Shown piece after piece: positions 32,987 through 41,388 of a DNA stretch of 64,000 nucleotides. Both the position numbers and the translations under genes were made by a program. This DNA comes from DASSFG01 sp035547915 (GTDB lineage Bacteria; Planctomycetota; Planctomycetia; Pirellulales; JAICIG01). The number at the start of each line of letters is the position of its first letter. Position 1 is the first letter of the stretch. The notes beneath the pieces were generated by a model that ran no database searches, had not been told where the DNA came from, and saw only the letters and a list, made by a program, of their open reading frames with translations. The DNA lies in the NCBI GenBank assembly GCA_035547915.1, contig DASZTS010000004.1, positions 41,781 to 105,780 on the forward strand. The letters are read 5' to 3'.

Positions 32987-33087
32987 TTCGTTTGCGCAGG
33001 TCGTCAGGAACGCCAGGACCCGATTATAGCTTGGCGCCCTCTCGTCGGCAGTCGTCCGATCGCCCGATTAGGAGCGCCCGTCTGAGA

Positions 33088-34980
33088 ATGAGTTGGCCCC
33101 TTCCGAGGCTGTTGCTCGCGGCGTGCGGTACCGTCGCTTTTGGCTGGGCGTTCGTGCAGCGGCGCTTTCCGCTGGGTGTGCCGGGCGAATTCGAGATTCC
33201 GCGGCTGGGTGTGTGGGATACTCCCATCACGCCGTTGGTCTTGTTGTTGCCGGCGGCCGTGGCGGCGGTGGTCCTCGTCGCCTTTCTCATGTGGGCGATG
33301 GGCCGCGTGGAGACGGAGTCGCGGCGATTCTTCTTCTTTGCCCTGGCCGCGACGATGTTCGCCGGCGCGTCGTATCAGGTGCTGCTCGAGGCCGTGTCGC
33401 CCGGCGGCTTCGAGAAATGGGGCGCGCTGTTTCATAGTTTTCGCTACGCGGCCCGCACCGAATTCCAAGACGTCGATTCGGTGCTGACGAAACATGCCGA
33501 GATGGCGGCCTCGTTCGAGCCGAATCACATTTCGGTCAACCCGGTCGGTTGGATCCTGGTGCATCGAGCGTTGCTCAGCTTCTTCGATCAGCATCCGGCG
33601 GTGGCCGAGGCGATGTTTTCGATCGAGCCCGACGAAGTTAAAGGGTCGCTACGGCGGCGAAACGGTTTGCGTTTCATCCCTTTTGCCGACCGGGCGGACA
33701 TGATGACGGTGGCCTACGCCAGCCGCTGTGCGGCGCTATTGGTCGGGCTGCCCATCGCCTGGCTTGTACGGCAACGATACAGTCGCTCCGCGGCGCTGGC
33801 GGCGGTCGCGTTCTCGATGTTCGTGCCGGCCGCCATCCTGCTGGCGCCGATGGCCGACACCGTGTATCCGACCTTCGCGGCGCTCATCGTGGCCCTCAGC
33901 TACTACGCCAGCGCCAACCGATCGTGGGCTGCCGCGGCATTGGCCGGCGCGCTCATCGGCGTCGGCATGCTCTTTTCGCTCTCCTACCTGGTGACCGCGG
34001 CCATTTGCGGCCTGCTGGTGGCCGTCCGAGCCCTACAGGGCCATCGCCCGCCGCTCGCGGCCGTGATTGCGGCGCCTTCGGCGTGGCTCTTGGTATTGCT
34101 CGTGTTGGCGGGTGCGTGCGGGCACCGAGCCTGGGAGAGCTGGCAGGTCAATCTGGCCAAGAATTACGAGTTCAACCGGTTCTCGGGGTGTACTTATGCC
34201 CGGTGGGTGCCCGTGAACCTGGCCGAGTTCGCCGTGGCGATGGGTCTTCCCGCGGCCATCTTCCTGGCCGTTCGCATCGCAACGGGCCTGCGCGGTCTGC
34301 GACCGTGGCGCTCGGCCGACGCGGTGTGCGCGGCCTGGACGATCGTGCTGGGGCTGCTTGCCGTAGCGGGAGCGAATCGGGGCGAAGTATCGCGGCTGTG
34401 GTTGTTCTTGATGCCGATGGGCGCGGCGCTGGCCATCGAGACGCTGAATGCCCGCGATGTGCGCGTACGCGCCGTCGTGGCCGGCGCGCTCGTGTTGCAG
34501 GCGGCCATTGGCTTGTTGCTCTGTCGCGAGCTGGTCCTGATGTGGCAATTCATGCCGCACGACATGGCGCAGGTCTTCGTCGAGAAGAATCAGCGGCAAT
34601 GGGTCGATCTGCGGCGATTGACCGACGAAGAGTTCGAACGGCGCACCGGACAGCGTCCCGAGTATCTCGACCTCGCGACGAGCGACGCCGAGATTCGACC
34701 GGCGCAGGTCGCGTATGTTTGGTCGGCGCGCGAGGAGATGGTCGGCGCGGCAACCAGCGCCGACGCGTATACGCGCTTGGTGCAAGCGGCCACCGCGCAC
34801 GACAAGGACGCGCTCGACGAACTGACCGCAGAGGGGTTGGTGACGCTGCTGCCACAGAATTGCGAAGTCGTCGTCGTCAAAACGGGCAAGCAGACACACA
34901 TCGTGCGCTTGCTCGGCCATGCATCGGGCACCACCGTCTACGTCGGCGTCGACGAAGTGCATCGCAAAAAGAAACCATGA
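33088..34980 (+). CDS. Large polytopic membrane protein (GT-C glycosyltransferase-like)
   Basis: 630 residues from MSWPLPRLLLAA. About ten to twelve membrane helices occupy residues 1-500, with a large extracytoplasmic loop after helix three. The arrangement resembles GT-C-type or ArnT-like transferases, but I do not see a firm DxD or DE catalytic motif. The last 120 residues are soluble (LRRLTDEEFERRTGQRPEYLDLA, then ending VYVGVDEVHRKKKP). AGGAG lies upstream of the start. It diverges from glcD by about 100 bp. A role in transferring a lipid-linked sugar is a guess. Confidence 0.72.
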   Translation: MSWPLPRLLLAACGTVAFGWAFVQRRFPLGVPGEFEIPRLGVWDTPITPLVLLLPAAVAAVVLVAFLMWAMGRVETESRRFFFFALAATMFAGASYQVLLEAVSPGGFEKWGALFHSFRYAARTEFQDVDSVLTKHAEMAASFEPNHISVNPVGWILVHRALLSFFDQHPAVAEAMFSIEPDEVKGSLRRRNGLRFIPFADRADMMTVAYASRCAALLVGLPIAWLVRQRYSRSAALAAVAFSMFVPAAILLAPMADTVYPTFAALIVALSYYASANRSWAAAALAGALIGVGMLFSLSYLVTAAICGLLVAVRALQGHRPPLAAVIAAPSAWLLVLLVLAGACGHRAWESWQVNLAKNYEFNRFSGCTYARWVPVNLAEFAVAMGLPAAIFLAVRIATGLRGLRPWRSADAVCAAWTIVLGLLAVAGANRGEVSRLWLFLMPMGAALAIETLNARDVRVRAVVAGALVLQAAIGLLLCRELVLMWQFMPHDMAQVFVEKNQRQWVDLRRLTDEEFERRTGQRPEYLDLATSDAEIRPAQVAYVWSAREEMVGAATSADAYTRLVQAATAHDKDALDELTAEGLVTLLPQNCEVVVVKTGKQTHIVRLLGHASGTTVYVGVDEVHRKKKP

Positions 34981-35454
34981 ATCTCTTCGACGCGCGCACC
35001 ATCGCGGCGACACGCGCGAATTTTTTTCTGCGCAGCACGACGTTTTTCACGTTTTGAAAAAACGATCGCGGATGTGCTTGACTTTCTCGAATTCGCTCGC
35101 ACAATACGCGAAGTGTTGCGTGGCTGAACTTCATCGTTCAGCCCACTTTCGCTGAGGGTGACCGATACGTTGTAGCAACGGATCGTTTCTAGTCTTTCGC
35201 TCACAACCTCCCAGGCATCGCGCTCAACCAAGTGATCTCACTCTGGTTCGGGCATGTGGGGTGGTGGTGCGCGCGCGAAGAGGTCCGGCCTCGCAACACG
35301 CATTTCGGCCTGGCTCCGGCGACGAGTTCGTCGGCGGTGGCCGTCAAAGGCGAACTTGCTTGGGGGGCCGGCTGGTAGGGATCGGATGTCGGCGACGTAA
35401 AGTCGTGGCCTGGATGTCCCCCCCAAGGTGTTCGCTTTATGCTAGCTTGCGATT
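34981..35454. other. Gene-free stretch before folK
   Basis: No convincing gene in about 470 bp; the short frames present have no domain or composition support. A candidate promoter lies at 35078-35106. Confidence 0.5.
35078..35106 (+). promoter_or_regulatory. Candidate sigma-70-type promoter
   Basis: TTGACT followed after 17 bp by ACAATA, in an AT-richer pocket. It faces the folK gene, 350 bp downstream, with no gene between. Confidence 0.3.
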
Positions 35455-36519
35455 ATGGCGCGCGCGCTCATCGCATTAGGCTCGAATCTCGGCGACCGCG
35501 CGGCCGCGCTCGATGCGGCGACACTCGCGATCGATCGTCTGGCTGACACGCGAGTGCTCGCCAAGAGTGGCTGGATCGAATCGGCGCCGGTCGGCGGGCC
35601 GCGCCTGCAGCCGGCCTACCTCAACGGATCGTTGCTCATCGAGACGACGCTCGGTCCGCTCGAATTGCTCGACCGGCTGCAACAGATCGAGCACGCCGCC
35701 GGACGTGTCCGAAGCGTTCGCTGGGGGCCCCGGACACTCGATCTCGATCTGCTGCTCTACGGCGAAGAGGTGATCCGCGCCGATCGGTTGATCGTGCCCC
35801 ATCCGCGCATGGTCTTTCGCTCGTTCGTTCTGGAGCCGGCTACGCAGATCGCCGCCGACATGCTGCATCCGTCGACGGGGCGGACCGTGGGCCAACTTTG
35901 GACCAACCTGCACTCTGCCCCGCCCTATCTGGCCATGATGGGGCCGCCCGGCGCGGGCAAAACACGCTTGGCGCGAGAAATCGCCGGCCGAACCGATTGC
36001 GATTTGGTCCTCGACCGGCCCGACGAGCTTTGCGGCTCTCCGGACTGCGCTGGTCCCGGTGAGGGTACCGAGCTAGAATTCCTCGCTCGCCGCGCGCGGT
36101 CGCTGGGCGCGCGCGGCGAGCGAGACCGCAGCGTTTGGACGATCAGCGACTTTTGGTTGCCGCAATCGTTGGCTTGGGCGGAGGCCCGAGGGGGTGAGCC
36201 GGCACGGGCTCGAGCCGAGGCGGCCTGGCGACAGCTTCGACACGAGGCGTCCGCGCCTCGCTTCGTGGCGGTGTTCGACCTGTCGGTTCCGGTGGCAGGT
36301 ACGGCGAGCCAGGTCGCGGCCGAGGCGCAGTTCGACGAGCGGTTGCGGTCGGCTATGCAGCGGTTGGCCGATGAGCCAGGGGTACCTCCCGTCATCCGGT
36401 TGCCGCGCGGCGTGGAGGTGAGCGGCCCGATCGTGAAGGAAAACGAAGCGGGCGGCGACGAAGCGGACGGAGTTATCGATCCGGCGCTTGCCGAACTTCT
36501 GGCAGTGCTGGCGGGATAG
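35455..36519 (+). CDS. folK: HPPK (FolK) fused to a deoxynucleoside-kinase-like P-loop domain
   Basis: 354 residues, about twice the length of HPPK. Residues 1-145 are 6-hydroxymethyl-7,8-dihydropterin pyrophosphokinase: ALGSNLGDR, the RxxxxWGPRTLDLDLLLYG segment, and VPHPRM, all needed for folate synthesis. Residues 160-354 are a P-loop domain: MMGPPGAGKTRLAR (Walker A), RDRSVWTISDFWLPQSLAWA (aligning with the 'SDFxFDKSLxFA' segment of bacterial deoxynucleoside kinases), and an RPRG/RFVAVFDL strand. The second domain may phosphorylate a nucleoside or be degenerate. It lies 8 bp before panC, so the two share a transcript. Confidence 0.88.
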   Translation: MARALIALGSNLGDRAAALDAATLAIDRLADTRVLAKSGWIESAPVGGPRLQPAYLNGSLLIETTLGPLELLDRLQQIEHAAGRVRSVRWGPRTLDLDLLLYGEEVIRADRLIVPHPRMVFRSFVLEPATQIAADMLHPSTGRTVGQLWTNLHSAPPYLAMMGPPGAGKTRLAREIAGRTDCDLVLDRPDELCGSPDCAGPGEGTELEFLARRARSLGARGERDRSVWTISDFWLPQSLAWAEARGGEPARARAEAAWRQLRHEASAPRFVAVFDLSVPVAGTASQVAAEAQFDERLRSAMQRLADEPGVPPVIRLPRGVEVSGPIVKENEAGGDEADGVIDPALAELLAVLAG

Positions 36520-36527
36520 TTTTTAAT

Positions 36528-37397
36528 TTGCAGATCACTTCATCGATCAGCGAACTTCGCGCGGCGGTGCAATCGGCGCGACAGGCCGGGCGGACCATCG
36601 GTCTGGTACCCACGATGGGCGCGCTGCACGCCGGTCATGTGAGTCTCGTCGCGGCGGCGCGCCGTGGCGACGACTTCACCGTGGCCACCATCTTCGTCAA
36701 TCCCACCCAGTTCGGCCCGCACGAAGATTTCGAGCGTTATCCGCGGACGCTGGAGGCCGACCTCGACGCGTTGCGAGCGGCCGGTGCGGACCTGGTGTTC
36801 GTTCCCGCGAGAGACGACGTCTATCGTCCGGGGCATGCCACGTTCGTTGAAGTGAGCGGTGTGGCCGAGCCGCTCGAAGGTGCCTGCCGCCCCGGTCACT
36901 TTCGCGGGGTGGCGACGGTGGTTCTCAAGTTGTTCAACATGGCGGCGCCCGACCGCGCGTATTTCGGCCAGAAGGATTTCCAGCAAACGCTCGTCGTGAG
37001 GCAGATGGTGACCGACTTCGATTTGCCGATCGACGTCCGCGTCTGCCCCACCGTCCGCGAGTCGGATGGTTTGGCGATGAGCAGCCGCAATGCATATCTG
37101 AGCGCCACCGAGCGCCGTCAGGCGACGGTCCTGTATCGCAGTCTGCGCCGCGGTGCCGAGCTGGTGGCCGGCGGCGAGCGCGACGCCCGGACCGTGCTCC
37201 AGTCGATGCGCGCCGTCTATGCCGACGCGCCCGACGTGGCGATCGAGTATCTGGAGATCGCCGATCGCGCAACGTTGCAATCGCTGACGGTGATCGATAG
37301 GCCGGCCGTGGCCGTCGTCGCCGCGCGCCTCGGCAGGACGCGCTTGATCGACAACGAATTGTTGGAATCCGTCGGCAAGCCTAACGACGAGACCTGA
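36528..37397 (+). CDS. panC: Pantothenate synthetase
   Basis: 289 residues. It joins pantoate and beta-alanine using ATP in coenzyme A synthesis. Motifs are intact: VPTMGALHAGHVSLV (HIGH-like), FVNPTQFGPHEDFERYPR, YFGQKDFQQ, VRESDGLAMSSRNAYLS (the KMSKS equivalent). The start is TTG, 8 bp after folK, and the stop is 2 bp before the lgt ATG, so folK, panC and lgt appear to form one operon. Confidence 0.96.
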   Translation: MQITSSISELRAAVQSARQAGRTIGLVPTMGALHAGHVSLVAAARRGDDFTVATIFVNPTQFGPHEDFERYPRTLEADLDALRAAGADLVFVPARDDVYRPGHATFVEVSGVAEPLEGACRPGHFRGVATVVLKLFNMAAPDRAYFGQKDFQQTLVVRQMVTDFDLPIDVRVCPTVRESDGLAMSSRNAYLSATERRQATVLYRSLRRGAELVAGGERDARTVLQSMRAVYADAPDVAIEYLEIADRATLQSLTVIDRPAVAVVAARLGRTRLIDNELLESVGKPNDET

Positions 37398-37399
37398 GC

Positions 37400-38668
37400 A
37401 TGTTGCAGACCCTCTTTCATCTTCGCCTCAGTTGGCTATGGGCTGTCTGGGCCGTGGCATCGTTGGTCAGCCTGGTTTGGGCCGGCCGTCGGCAAGGATG
37501 GTCCGCGGCGATGCGGCACTGCTTGCCGACCATCGTCGTGCTCGGCCTGATCGGCGCCTTCGTGTTGCCCGCGTTGTGCGATAGCGATGGTTTGCCCATC
37601 CGCGGGTATGGGGTCATGCTCTTGCTCGGCCTGGTTTCGGGCGTGACGCTGGCGGCCTACCGAGCCCGCCGTATGGGTGTCGATCCTGAAATGATCCATG
37701 TGTTGGCGTTTTGGATGGTAATCGCCGGCATCCTTGGTGCCCGGGCCTTCTATGTCATCGAATACTGGCACGACTATCAGCGTCCCAGCGTTCTTGAAAC
37801 GATCAAGGAGATCGTCAATTTCACGAAGGGAGGGTTGGTGGTGTTCGGCTCGGCGATCGGCGCCGGGTTGGCATTGATGTTGTTTGTTCGCAAGTTTCGC
37901 TTGCCCGGGCTGGCGTTGGCCGATTTGATCGCGCCGAGCGTGATGCTGGGTCTGGCCTGCGGCCGCGTCGGTTGCTTCTTCAACGGCTGCTGCTTCGGCG
38001 GTCACTGCGACGAGCCCTGGGCCGTGCGCTTTCCCGCGGGCAGTCCACCTCACATGGCCCAGGCGAAGGCCGGCAAGCTGCCGCTGTTCGGGATGGTATT
38101 GGCGGCCGATAAAGAGGGACGCCCGGTCATTCAAAGTATCGAAGCCGGTTCGCAGGCCGCCGAAGCGGGCCTGATGGCCGGCCAGCGCGTGACGCGCGTG
38201 CGGGTGAACGGAACGGAATACGAGGCCTCGCCTTTCAAGCTCGACGATGCCCTGGTCCGGCTGGAGATGGCCAATCATCCGGGCGACGAACTGCTCATCT
38301 ACACGGCGGATCGCCCGTTGCCCGCGAGTTGGACGGTGGCCACGCCTCCCGACCGAACGCATCCCATCCACCCGGCCCAGTTGTATGCGGCCGTCGATGC
38401 GCTGCTGTTGTGCTTGCTGCTGCTGGCTTACTATCCTTACCGACACCGCGACGGGGAAGTGTTCGCCCTGATGGTTACCGTCCATCCGATCTCGCGGTTC
38501 CTGCAAGAGGTCATACGCATCGACGAAGCGAGCGTTTTCGGCACGGGGTTGAGCATCTCGCAGAACGTGAGCATCCTGATGCTCGTCGGCGCGATCGGCC
38601 TCTGGTGCTACCTGTTGCGGAGGCCGAAAGGTTCGGTGTGGCCGGCGCAGGCCGCCGCGGCCATGTGA
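37400..38668 (+). CDS. lgt: Prolipoprotein diacylglyceryl transferase with an inserted PDZ domain
   Basis: 422 residues, about 140 longer than typical Lgt. Seven or so membrane helices frame IRGYGVMLLLG (start of the Lgt core), a GRVGCFFNGCCFGG motif in place of the usual GRxGNFxNxE, and HPIHPAQLYAAV near the C-terminus. Between these last two lies a soluble insert of about 85 residues (near 221-305) with the PDZ pattern VIQSIEAGSQAAEAGLMAGQ then RVTRVRVNG. Lgt moves a diacylglycerol onto the lipobox Cys of lipoproteins; the PDZ insert, facing the periplasm, might bind substrate tails. The only full-length Lgt-like in the window. Confidence 0.9.
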   Translation: MLQTLFHLRLSWLWAVWAVASLVSLVWAGRRQGWSAAMRHCLPTIVVLGLIGAFVLPALCDSDGLPIRGYGVMLLLGLVSGVTLAAYRARRMGVDPEMIHVLAFWMVIAGILGARAFYVIEYWHDYQRPSVLETIKEIVNFTKGGLVVFGSAIGAGLALMLFVRKFRLPGLALADLIAPSVMLGLACGRVGCFFNGCCFGGHCDEPWAVRFPAGSPPHMAQAKAGKLPLFGMVLAADKEGRPVIQSIEAGSQAAEAGLMAGQRVTRVRVNGTEYEASPFKLDDALVRLEMANHPGDELLIYTADRPLPASWTVATPPDRTHPIHPAQLYAAVDALLLCLLLLAYYPYRHRDGEVFALMVTVHPISRFLQEVIRIDEASVFGTGLSISQNVSILMLVGAIGLWCYLLRRPKGSVWPAQAAAAM

Positions 38669-38716
38669 GCAGCGCTACAAAGGATGCTCGGCAACTCACT
38701 TGGGGAAAGCCGGTCC

Positions 38717-39484
38717 ATGAAAATCGCTCAGAGGACACTGCTGGTGACGGGCGGCGCCTCGGGGTTGGGTGCGGCATGCGTGCGGCGACTGGTCGACGCC
38801 GGCGCGAATGTGCTGGTGGCCGATCTCAATCGTGAGTCGGGCGAAGCGATTGCCGCCCAGGCGCCCCAGCGGGTCGCGTTCATCGAGACCGACGTTACCG
38901 ACGAGACGAGTACCGCGCGCGCGGTGCAGACGGCCGTCGAGCGATTTGGCGACCTGGCGGGAGCGGTGCATTGTGCGGGCATCGTCGCCGGCAGCCGCAT
39001 TGTGGGCCGCACGGGGCCGCATGATCTGGAATTGTTCAGCCGCGTCGTGCGGATCAATCTGGTGGGGACGTTCAACGTCTTGCGCCTGGCGGCGGCTGCC
39101 ATCGCCCAACGCACGCCGGACGAAGAAGGGGAGCGGGGCGTCATCGTCATGACGTCATCGGTGGCCGCGTTCGAGGGGCAGATCGGACAGGCGGCCTATG
39201 CGGCCTCGAAGGCGGGTGTGGCCGGCCTGACCCTGCCCGCCGCACGAGAATTGGCGGCCAGCGGCATTCGCGTGGTGACGGTCGCGCCGGGCCTGTTCGA
39301 CACCCCGCTCATGGCCGGGCTGCCAGAGAACGTGCGCGATTCGCTGGCCCAACAGCCCGAGTTTCCGCAACGCTTGGGCCGGCCCGACGAGTATGCCGTC
39401 CTGGTGCAGCACGTGTTCGAGAACCGTATGCTGAACGGCACCGTCGTGCGGCTCGACGGAGCCCTGCGTATGGCGGCCAAATAG
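38717..39484 (+). CDS. Short-chain dehydrogenase/reductase (3-hydroxyacyl type)
   Basis: 255 residues from MKIAQRTLLVTGG. The Rossmann motif TGGASGLG, the NAG-type loop (HCAGIVAG), the catalytic Ser (VIVMTSSVA) and YAASK (Tyr and Lys) are all present, then VTVAPGLFDTPLM. The sequence is nearest 3-hydroxyacyl-CoA dehydrogenase type 2-like SDRs. It could supply the reductive step for the FAS-II cluster that starts 170 bp downstream, or act in beta-oxidation. An upstream in-frame ATG is less likely. Confidence 0.9.
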   Translation: MKIAQRTLLVTGGASGLGAACVRRLVDAGANVLVADLNRESGEAIAAQAPQRVAFIETDVTDETSTARAVQTAVERFGDLAGAVHCAGIVAGSRIVGRTGPHDLELFSRVVRINLVGTFNVLRLAAAAIAQRTPDEEGERGVIVMTSSVAAFEGQIGQAAYAASKAGVAGLTLPAARELAASGIRVVTVAPGLFDTPLMAGLPENVRDSLAQQPEFPQRLGRPDEYAVLVQHVFENRMLNGTVVRLDGALRMAAK

Positions 39485-39654
39485 GCCGCTTGTCAAGGCC
39501 GACGCCAGCCGTTAGGTTCAAAGGTTTCGGAGGTTGTCTGAGCGTCGGGGTGCGCTCGACCGTCGAGCCGCGAATCGGTTTCCGGACGGGTACCGGGTAG
39601 AATTGCGCGCCGACGAGCAGAATTCGTCGAGCTTTTGCTGAAAGAATATCTGAG

Positions 39655-40899
39655 ATGGTCGCGGCTACGCCCGACAACCAGCGGATCGTGATCACGGGCA
39701 TCGGCCTGACGGCGCCCAACGGCAATTCGCTCCAGGAGTTCCGTGCGGCCTTGCTGGCCGGCCGGAGCGGTGTGCGGCCTTATGAGATTCGCTACGTCGG
39801 CCAGACACTGGCGGGCATCTGCACCTTCGACGAGCTGAAGTACCAAAAAAAGAAAGACGTGCGCCGCGGCACGCGCGCCGGCAGCGTGGGTATCTATTGC
39901 GCGAACGAAGCCATCGTCGACTCCGGGGTCGACTGGGCGAATCTCGACAAGGCGCAGGTCGGCGTCTACGTGGGTTTGACCGAGCACGGCAACGTCGAGA
40001 CCGAGAACGAGATCTTCGAGTTGAAGGGGTTCGACTACGATACGAAGTATTGGTCGCACCATCACAACCCGCGGACGGTGGCCAACAATCCTGCCGGCGA
40101 GATTTCATTGAATCTCGGCATCACCGGACCGCATTACACGATCGGGGCCGCCTGCGCGGCGGGTAACGCCGGCCTGATCCAGGGCGTGCAGATGCTGCGG
40201 CTGGGCGAAGTCGATCTGGCGCTCGCCGGCGGCGTCTCGGAAAGCATCCGTACCTTCGGCATCTTCGCCAGCTTCAAGAGTCAGGGCGCGCTGGCCACCC
40301 ACGCCGATCCGACCAAGGCGTCGCGCCCCTTCGACGTGCATCGCAACGGCATCGTGGTCGCCGAGGGTGGCTGCATGTATGTGCTCGAACGCTACAACGA
40401 CGCGCGGGCCCGCGGTGCCCGAATCTACGGCGAGATCGCCGGTTATCATCTGAACAGCGACGCCAGCGATTTCGTGCTACCCAATCCCGACCGTCAGGCG
40501 GAATGCCTCGACCGCGCGCTGAAGCGCGCCAGGATCTCGGCAGACGACGTGGATATCGTAAGTACCCATGCCACGGGAACCACCTCGGGCGATACACAGG
40601 AGTGCGCCGCGTTGCGGCGTGTGTTTCAGGGCTCGGCGCGCACGTGCTTCAACAACGCCAAGAGCTATATCGGCCACGCGATGGGAGCGGCCGGTGCTCT
40701 GGAACTGGCCGGCAACCTGCCCGCCTTCGACGACCATGTCTGCCACCCGACCATCAACGTCGACGAGCTCGATCCGGAGTGCGCGCTCGACGGGCTGGTG
40801 ATCCAGCAGCCGCGCGAAATGCCCCGAGCGAAGACCATCCTCAACAACTCGTTCGGCATGCTCGGCATCAATTCGGTATTAATCGTCAGCAAGGTCTGA
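39655..40899 (+). CDS. Beta-ketoacyl-ACP synthase (FabF/KS-like)
   Basis: 414 residues of the condensing-enzyme fold. The Cys-His-His active site is intact: Cys167 in GAACAAGNAG, His305 in THATGTTSGD, His341 in KSYIGHAMGAAG. It elongates acyl chains by decarboxylative condensation. The sequence is divergent from housekeeping FabF (for example an extra FELKGFDYDTKYWSHHHNP segment near 122-140). It is followed by an ACP gene after 35 bp and then two CrtI-like genes, suggesting a dedicated pathway. Confidence 0.9.
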   Translation: MVAATPDNQRIVITGIGLTAPNGNSLQEFRAALLAGRSGVRPYEIRYVGQTLAGICTFDELKYQKKKDVRRGTRAGSVGIYCANEAIVDSGVDWANLDKAQVGVYVGLTEHGNVETENEIFELKGFDYDTKYWSHHHNPRTVANNPAGEISLNLGITGPHYTIGAACAAGNAGLIQGVQMLRLGEVDLALAGGVSESIRTFGIFASFKSQGALATHADPTKASRPFDVHRNGIVVAEGGCMYVLERYNDARARGARIYGEIAGYHLNSDASDFVLPNPDRQAECLDRALKRARISADDVDIVSTHATGTTSGDTQECAALRRVFQGSARTCFNNAKSYIGHAMGAAGALELAGNLPAFDDHVCHPTINVDELDPECALDGLVIQQPREMPRAKTILNNSFGMLGINSVLIVSKV

Positions 40900-40934
40900 C
40901 GGCGCCAACCCCAATCCCCAACCACGACGGAACT

Positions 40935-41195
40935 ATGACCACGGCGGATATCCGCGAGGCCATCCTCGATATTCTGGCCGGCATTGCGCCGGACGAAGAC
41001 CTGAGCAACTTGAAGGACGACGTTCCTTTCCGCGAGCAGCTCGAACTCGACAGCATGGACTTCCTCGACATCGTGATGGAGCTGCGCAAGCGGTATCGGG
41101 TGCAGATACCCGAAGACGACTACATGGAGCTGCGCAGCATGGACAGCACGGTTGCCTACCTCGAGCCGCTGATGAAGGACCTGCAAAAAGTTTAG
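40935..41195 (+). CDS. Acyl carrier protein
   Basis: 86 residues with the ACP helix layout. The phosphopantetheine attachment site is Ser40 in LELDSMDFLDIV, a slight variant of DSL. It carries growing acyl chains as a thioester. Its sequence differs from housekeeping AcpP, consistent with a specialised cluster. The stop codon directly abuts a MITE-like element (41196-41294). Confidence 0.92.
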   Translation: MTTADIREAILDILAGIAPDEDLSNLKDDVPFREQLELDSMDFLDIVMELRKRYRVQIPEDDYMELRSMDSTVAYLEPLMKDLQKV

Positions 41196-41294
41196 GAGCA
41201 ACCGACAAAACCGAATCGAGCTCCGACAGAATCGGCGTTTCACGGCCGATTTCTTGCCCACGGTGCTCCAGCTTCCAGGTTTTGTCAGCCGCTC
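41196..41294 (+). mobile_element. MITE-like element with terminal inverted repeats, copy 2
   Basis: 99 bp, about 80% identical by eye to the reverse complement of 18009-18108. Ends GAGCAACCGACAAAACC and GGTTTTGTCAGCCGCTC pair as terminal inverted repeats (14 of 17). A central AATCGGC/GCCGATT stem is present. It starts at the base after the ACP stop codon. Confidence 0.75.
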
Positions 41295-41388
41295 TGAGAT
41301 TGCGGTGCCTCGCGCGTGCTGAACGTCCGCGCGACACCTCGGCGGAACGGCACAAGCCTGTTCGCGGCCCCTCCGCCCACACACACGT

